Assembly: GCF_031932625.1 (NCBI RefSeq)
Contig: NZ_JAVSCK010000001.1
Location: forward strand, 1,175,824-1,239,823
Reading direction: 5' to 3'
Source: Hwangdonia seohaensis
GTDB taxonomy: Bacteria > Bacteroidota > Bacteroidia > Flavobacteriales > Flavobacteriaceae
DNA length: 64,000 nt
Shown one piece after another: positions 61,981 through 64,000 of the stretch (the stretch's first letter is position 1; every line of letters starts with the position of its first letter). The notes under the pieces are model-generated. The model ran no database searches. It saw nothing but the letters and a program-made list of their open reading frames with translations, and was not told the origin of the DNA. Made by a program: the position numbers and the translations under genes.

Positions 61981-62826
61981 TTAGAAAGGTAGATTGTCAT
62001 CTATGTCATCAGATGGTTTAATATTTTTAGATACTCTTATACTGTTCACATATTTTTTCCAAAAAGATAAACCTTTATTTGTAAACTTATAATAGAATTT
62101 ATCTTCAGTTTGAACTTCCTCTACAATATTTTTTAATAGATATTTTTCCTTTATTATTTCATTTATTCCGTGTGGAAAATCTCCTCCGTTTCTAATTTTT
62201 ACACCAACTTCTTTGAAATAATCATAAAGGTCAGATTCTTTAAATTCAATATATTGATTTTCATAAATAGAATCTTGATTATTTTTTTTGATATTATCGC
62301 TATCTGAAATCAGTTTTTTCAAATCTTGATTTTCACTATGTACATTTTGTAATTCTGTTGATAATTCTTTCAAGTGTTCCTCTCTTTCATCTATTTGATT
62401 TCGTAATTGTTCAATTTGTTTATTAAAGTCTGCTTTATCTCTATAACTTGCCTTTAAGTCCTCTAACTTACTATCTTCAATAGCGATTTTTTGCTTTCCT
62501 TCGTAGTCAAATATTTTCTGTTTTATTAAATTTCTTTTTCTTCCAATTGTTGATTTTCTAATTAACTCATCAACTGCCCACATAAAATATGGAAGAATTA
62601 TCACATATATTAGTGCAATTAAAAAAGGAATTAGGAAATATGTAGAGAAATTAGAATAACAACTTTCGATATAATCAATTTTGTTCTCTATGCTTTGATT
62701 TGAAAAAAGTAAAACAGTTATTGGTTTCCAATTAATCGCTGTCCAAGAAATTAAAAATGTTCCGATAAGTGGATTTTTAATTCTTTCCCTGGAAGTTTCA
62801 AAAAATGATTTTAGAATCTCTTTCAT
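61981..62826 (-). CDS. Membrane protein with coiled coil and C-terminal winged-helix-like part
   Basis: A 281-residue protein without a recognised name. Two membrane helices are seen (about 20-45 and 64-88), and the N-terminus has SRERIKNPLIGTFLISWTAI. A coiled coil of about 75 residues (120-195) follows (QIEQLRNQIDEREEHLKELS). The C-terminal 80 residues (KEKYLLKNIVEEVQTEDKFYY, FTNKGLSFWKKY) look like a winged-helix or effector-associated domain. The layout is of the sensor/effector kind seen in accessory loci. Its stop lies at the end of element E5. Confidence 0.65.
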   Translation of the reverse strand: MKEILKSFFETSRERIKNPLIGTFLISWTAINWKPITVLLFSNQSIENKIDYIESCYSNFSTYFLIPFLIALIYVIILPYFMWAVDELIRKSTIGRKRNLIKQKIFDYEGKQKIAIEDSKLEDLKASYRDKADFNKQIEQLRNQIDEREEHLKELSTELQNVHSENQDLKKLISDSDNIKKNNQDSIYENQYIEFKESDLYDYFKEVGVKIRNGGDFPHGINEIIKEKYLLKNIVEEVQTEDKFYYKFTNKGLSFWKKYVNSIRVSKNIKPSDDIDDNLPF

Positions 62827-63032
62827 TGGTTTGGTTAAATGTTTTACAACAATTATATATAATTAATATTAACTATATACAAATTATGTGTGTCATAGTT
62901 TTAATGCTGCAAACGAATTTAGATATTTTTTCTGACAAAATCAAAAGAGGCGTAATCAAAAAAAACTTTTATTTTTAACCCTTTTTGGCTTGACTTTAAC
63001 TATCTTCCCGTTTAATTGGTTTTTAAGTGAAT
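62827..63032. repeat. Degenerate cassette junction E6
   Basis: GTTTTACAACAATTATATAT near 62840 recalls the arm of E5 on the other strand, and an AT-rich imperfect palindrome continues to 62885. The shared 36-bp tract is at 62909-62944. The rest of the 206-bp gap is AT-rich and shows no gene. Confidence 0.4.
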
Positions 63033-63794
63033 TCACCGATTTTTCTGTCGGCTAACACCCAAATAACTAAAATCTAACACAATAACGTCCAATTTGTCTT
63101 TAAACCTTTTTATGGGCTCGTAATTCGAATCTCTGGTTAGGGAAATGTTATAGATGACATACATTTTGGAAATAACAGGTTTATTTTTTATACTGGCGGG
63201 AATCCATTTGGTTTCAATTTTTTTTATTGATTTTTTCACAGCCTTTTCTATATCAATATTGTTTGTACTTTCAATAATGATATTCTGAACCTCGCCTTTT
63301 TCGTTTATTTCAAAAGAAGCTATTGTAAACCCAGATTTTTCTTTTTGGAAAAGACTGATTGGAGGCTCGAAAGTTTCCATTAGTTTGGCTTTAACTTCGC
63401 CTTTAAAACCTGGGTATAATGCAGGATTATCGACCTTGGCTAGTTTAAATCCATTATCCATTTTAACATGGACGGAGTCAGTGTTCACTAACTCGCCTTT
63501 TTCTAACTCAGCAATATTTTGGTCATAATCATAAATAAAATACAGTCTGTTTTTTTTATCATAAAACTTCCAGATGCCAATTCTTTCATCGGCTTTAAAA
63601 AGCCCTTTGGTTAAAGTATCTTTATTGGATTTACGTAATTTAAAATATAGCCCTTGTTTCTGTTTTGTTTTTTTATCAAAAGAAAATATTTCTTTATAAT
63701 AAGTACTCGATTTCTTTTTGATTTTTAAATTCTGTCCAATAACATTTGTGCATCCCAGCATTAAAATTATTAAAATTATTGTCTTTGTTTTCAT
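63033..63794 (-). CDS. TonB C-terminal-like secreted protein
   Basis: A 253-residue protein with a signal peptide (residues 1-20, LMLGCTNVIGQ). A Lys-rich beta-sheet part resembling MORN/toxin-antitoxin wrap-type repeats follows (QGLYFKLRKSN, KADERIGIWKFYDK). The C-terminal region (FTIASFEINEKGEVQNIIIE, KKIETKWIPASIKNKPV) is like the TonB C-terminal energy-transducer fold. There is no TonB membrane anchor, so an energy-transducing role is doubtful. The ATG lies 6 nt from element E7. Confidence 0.65.
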   Translation of the reverse strand: MKTKTIILIILMLGCTNVIGQNLKIKKKSSTYYKEIFSFDKKTKQKQGLYFKLRKSNKDTLTKGLFKADERIGIWKFYDKKNRLYFIYDYDQNIAELEKGELVNTDSVHVKMDNGFKLAKVDNPALYPGFKGEVKAKLMETFEPPISLFQKEKSGFTIASFEINEKGEVQNIIIESTNNIDIEKAVKKSIKKIETKWIPASIKNKPVISKMYVIYNISLTRDSNYEPIKRFKDKLDVIVLDFSYLGVSRQKNR

Positions 63795-63800
63795 AATAAT

Positions 63801-63928
63801 CGCTAACGGTTTTGTGTATGATTAGTGGCGTGTTTAAGCACCTAATTTAGCAAATATAAACCGAATAGAAAATCCGCGAGGATTTTCGTAAGTAGGCGAG
63901 AACTAGCCATTAATTATACACGGCTTAA
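63801..63928 (-). repeat. Cassette-type inverted-repeat element E7
   Basis: The left arm TTTTGTGTATGATTAGTGGC (63810-63829) pairs with the right arm GCCATTAATTATACACGG (63906-63923) almost completely. The interior GAAAATCCGCGAGGATTTTC and GTAAGTAGGCGAGAAC copies E2 and E4. The last 12 bases of the window (CTATACACGGTG) look like the right arm of another element, so the array probably continues. Confidence 0.75.
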
Positions 63929-64000
63929 GTTTGCAATTCATTAAATTAGAGTATTAATCAGAAAGAACAAAAGCGCGTAGTAAGGTTACTATACACGGTG

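Noticed and set aside
63033..63794. TonB energy transducer of the SusCD system
   Set aside because: It has a cleavable signal peptide and no membrane anchor or Pro-rich periplasmic spacer, and lies over 20 kb from susC in the cassette array.
60834..63928. CRISPR array reading of the repeated elements
   Set aside because: The repeats are spaced by whole genes, have unequal lengths and long inverted arms; no short regular spacers and no cas genes are present.

Overview
The window comes from an AT-rich chromosome of the phylum Bacteroidetes, almost certainly family Flavobacteriaceae. The evidence is a SusC/SusD pair, a type IX secretion sorting domain, promoters of the TTG-(17-23)-TAnnTTTG type, a short RpoD lacking region 1.1, a FolK-deoxynucleoside kinase fusion, DUF6089 and DUF5686 proteins, and the gene order nadK / DUF6089 / uppS / bamA / ompH. 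No replication origin, rRNA operon, prophage, CRISPR array or complete insertion sequence is seen.

Layout. 1-6.6 kb (minus): envelope biogenesis operon (CBS protein, nadK, DUF6089 barrel, uppS, bamA, ompH cut by the window edge). 6.6-12.2 kb (plus): pdxJ, alpha/beta hydrolase, small holin-like membrane protein, then tig, clpP, clpX (chaperone and protease). 12.5-22.1 kb: OmpA-family protein, GH3 protein, DUF2797, rpoD-rpsU, a large AsmA-like protein, queuosine precursor transporter. 22.1-26.5 kb: repeat-rich stretch with a GIY-YIG gene inside a possible mobile unit, folK-dNK, an immunity-like gene with a broken neighbour, a methyltransferase and a TrmH-like methyltransferase. 26.5-29.5 kb: mutS, tRNA-Gly, tRNA-Leu. 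30-36 kb: acidic lipoprotein, waaA, a sugar aminotransferase with galE, and a LytS/LytTR two-component pair. 36.6-42.4 kb: SusC-SusD-lipoprotein uptake operon. 42.5-52.6 kb: lspA, fabD, FAD oxidoreductase, a HEPN-like cassette gene, a 2TM-DHFR fusion, a CBM48 protein, a T9SS sortilin-like protein between duplicated gene ends, and thyA. 52.8-60.7 kb: nucleoside transporter, bifunctional nuclease, etfBA, pdhB, DUF5686 protein. 60.7-64 kb: a tandem array of single genes separated by inverted-repeat elements.

The most striking structure is a family of 60-195 bp intergenic elements with complementary arms. They abut the stop codons (and often the start codons) of accessory genes, always in the same orientation relative to the gene, at 23.9-24.6, 45.8-46.8 and 60.8-64.0 kb. 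The arrangement resembles integron gene cassettes and their attC sites, but no integrase is present and the end motifs only partly fit attC. Other notable points are a tandem duplication of the CBM48/thyA junction that holds a 2.8-kb T9SS gene, and a GIY-YIG unit bounded by 18-bp direct repeats.
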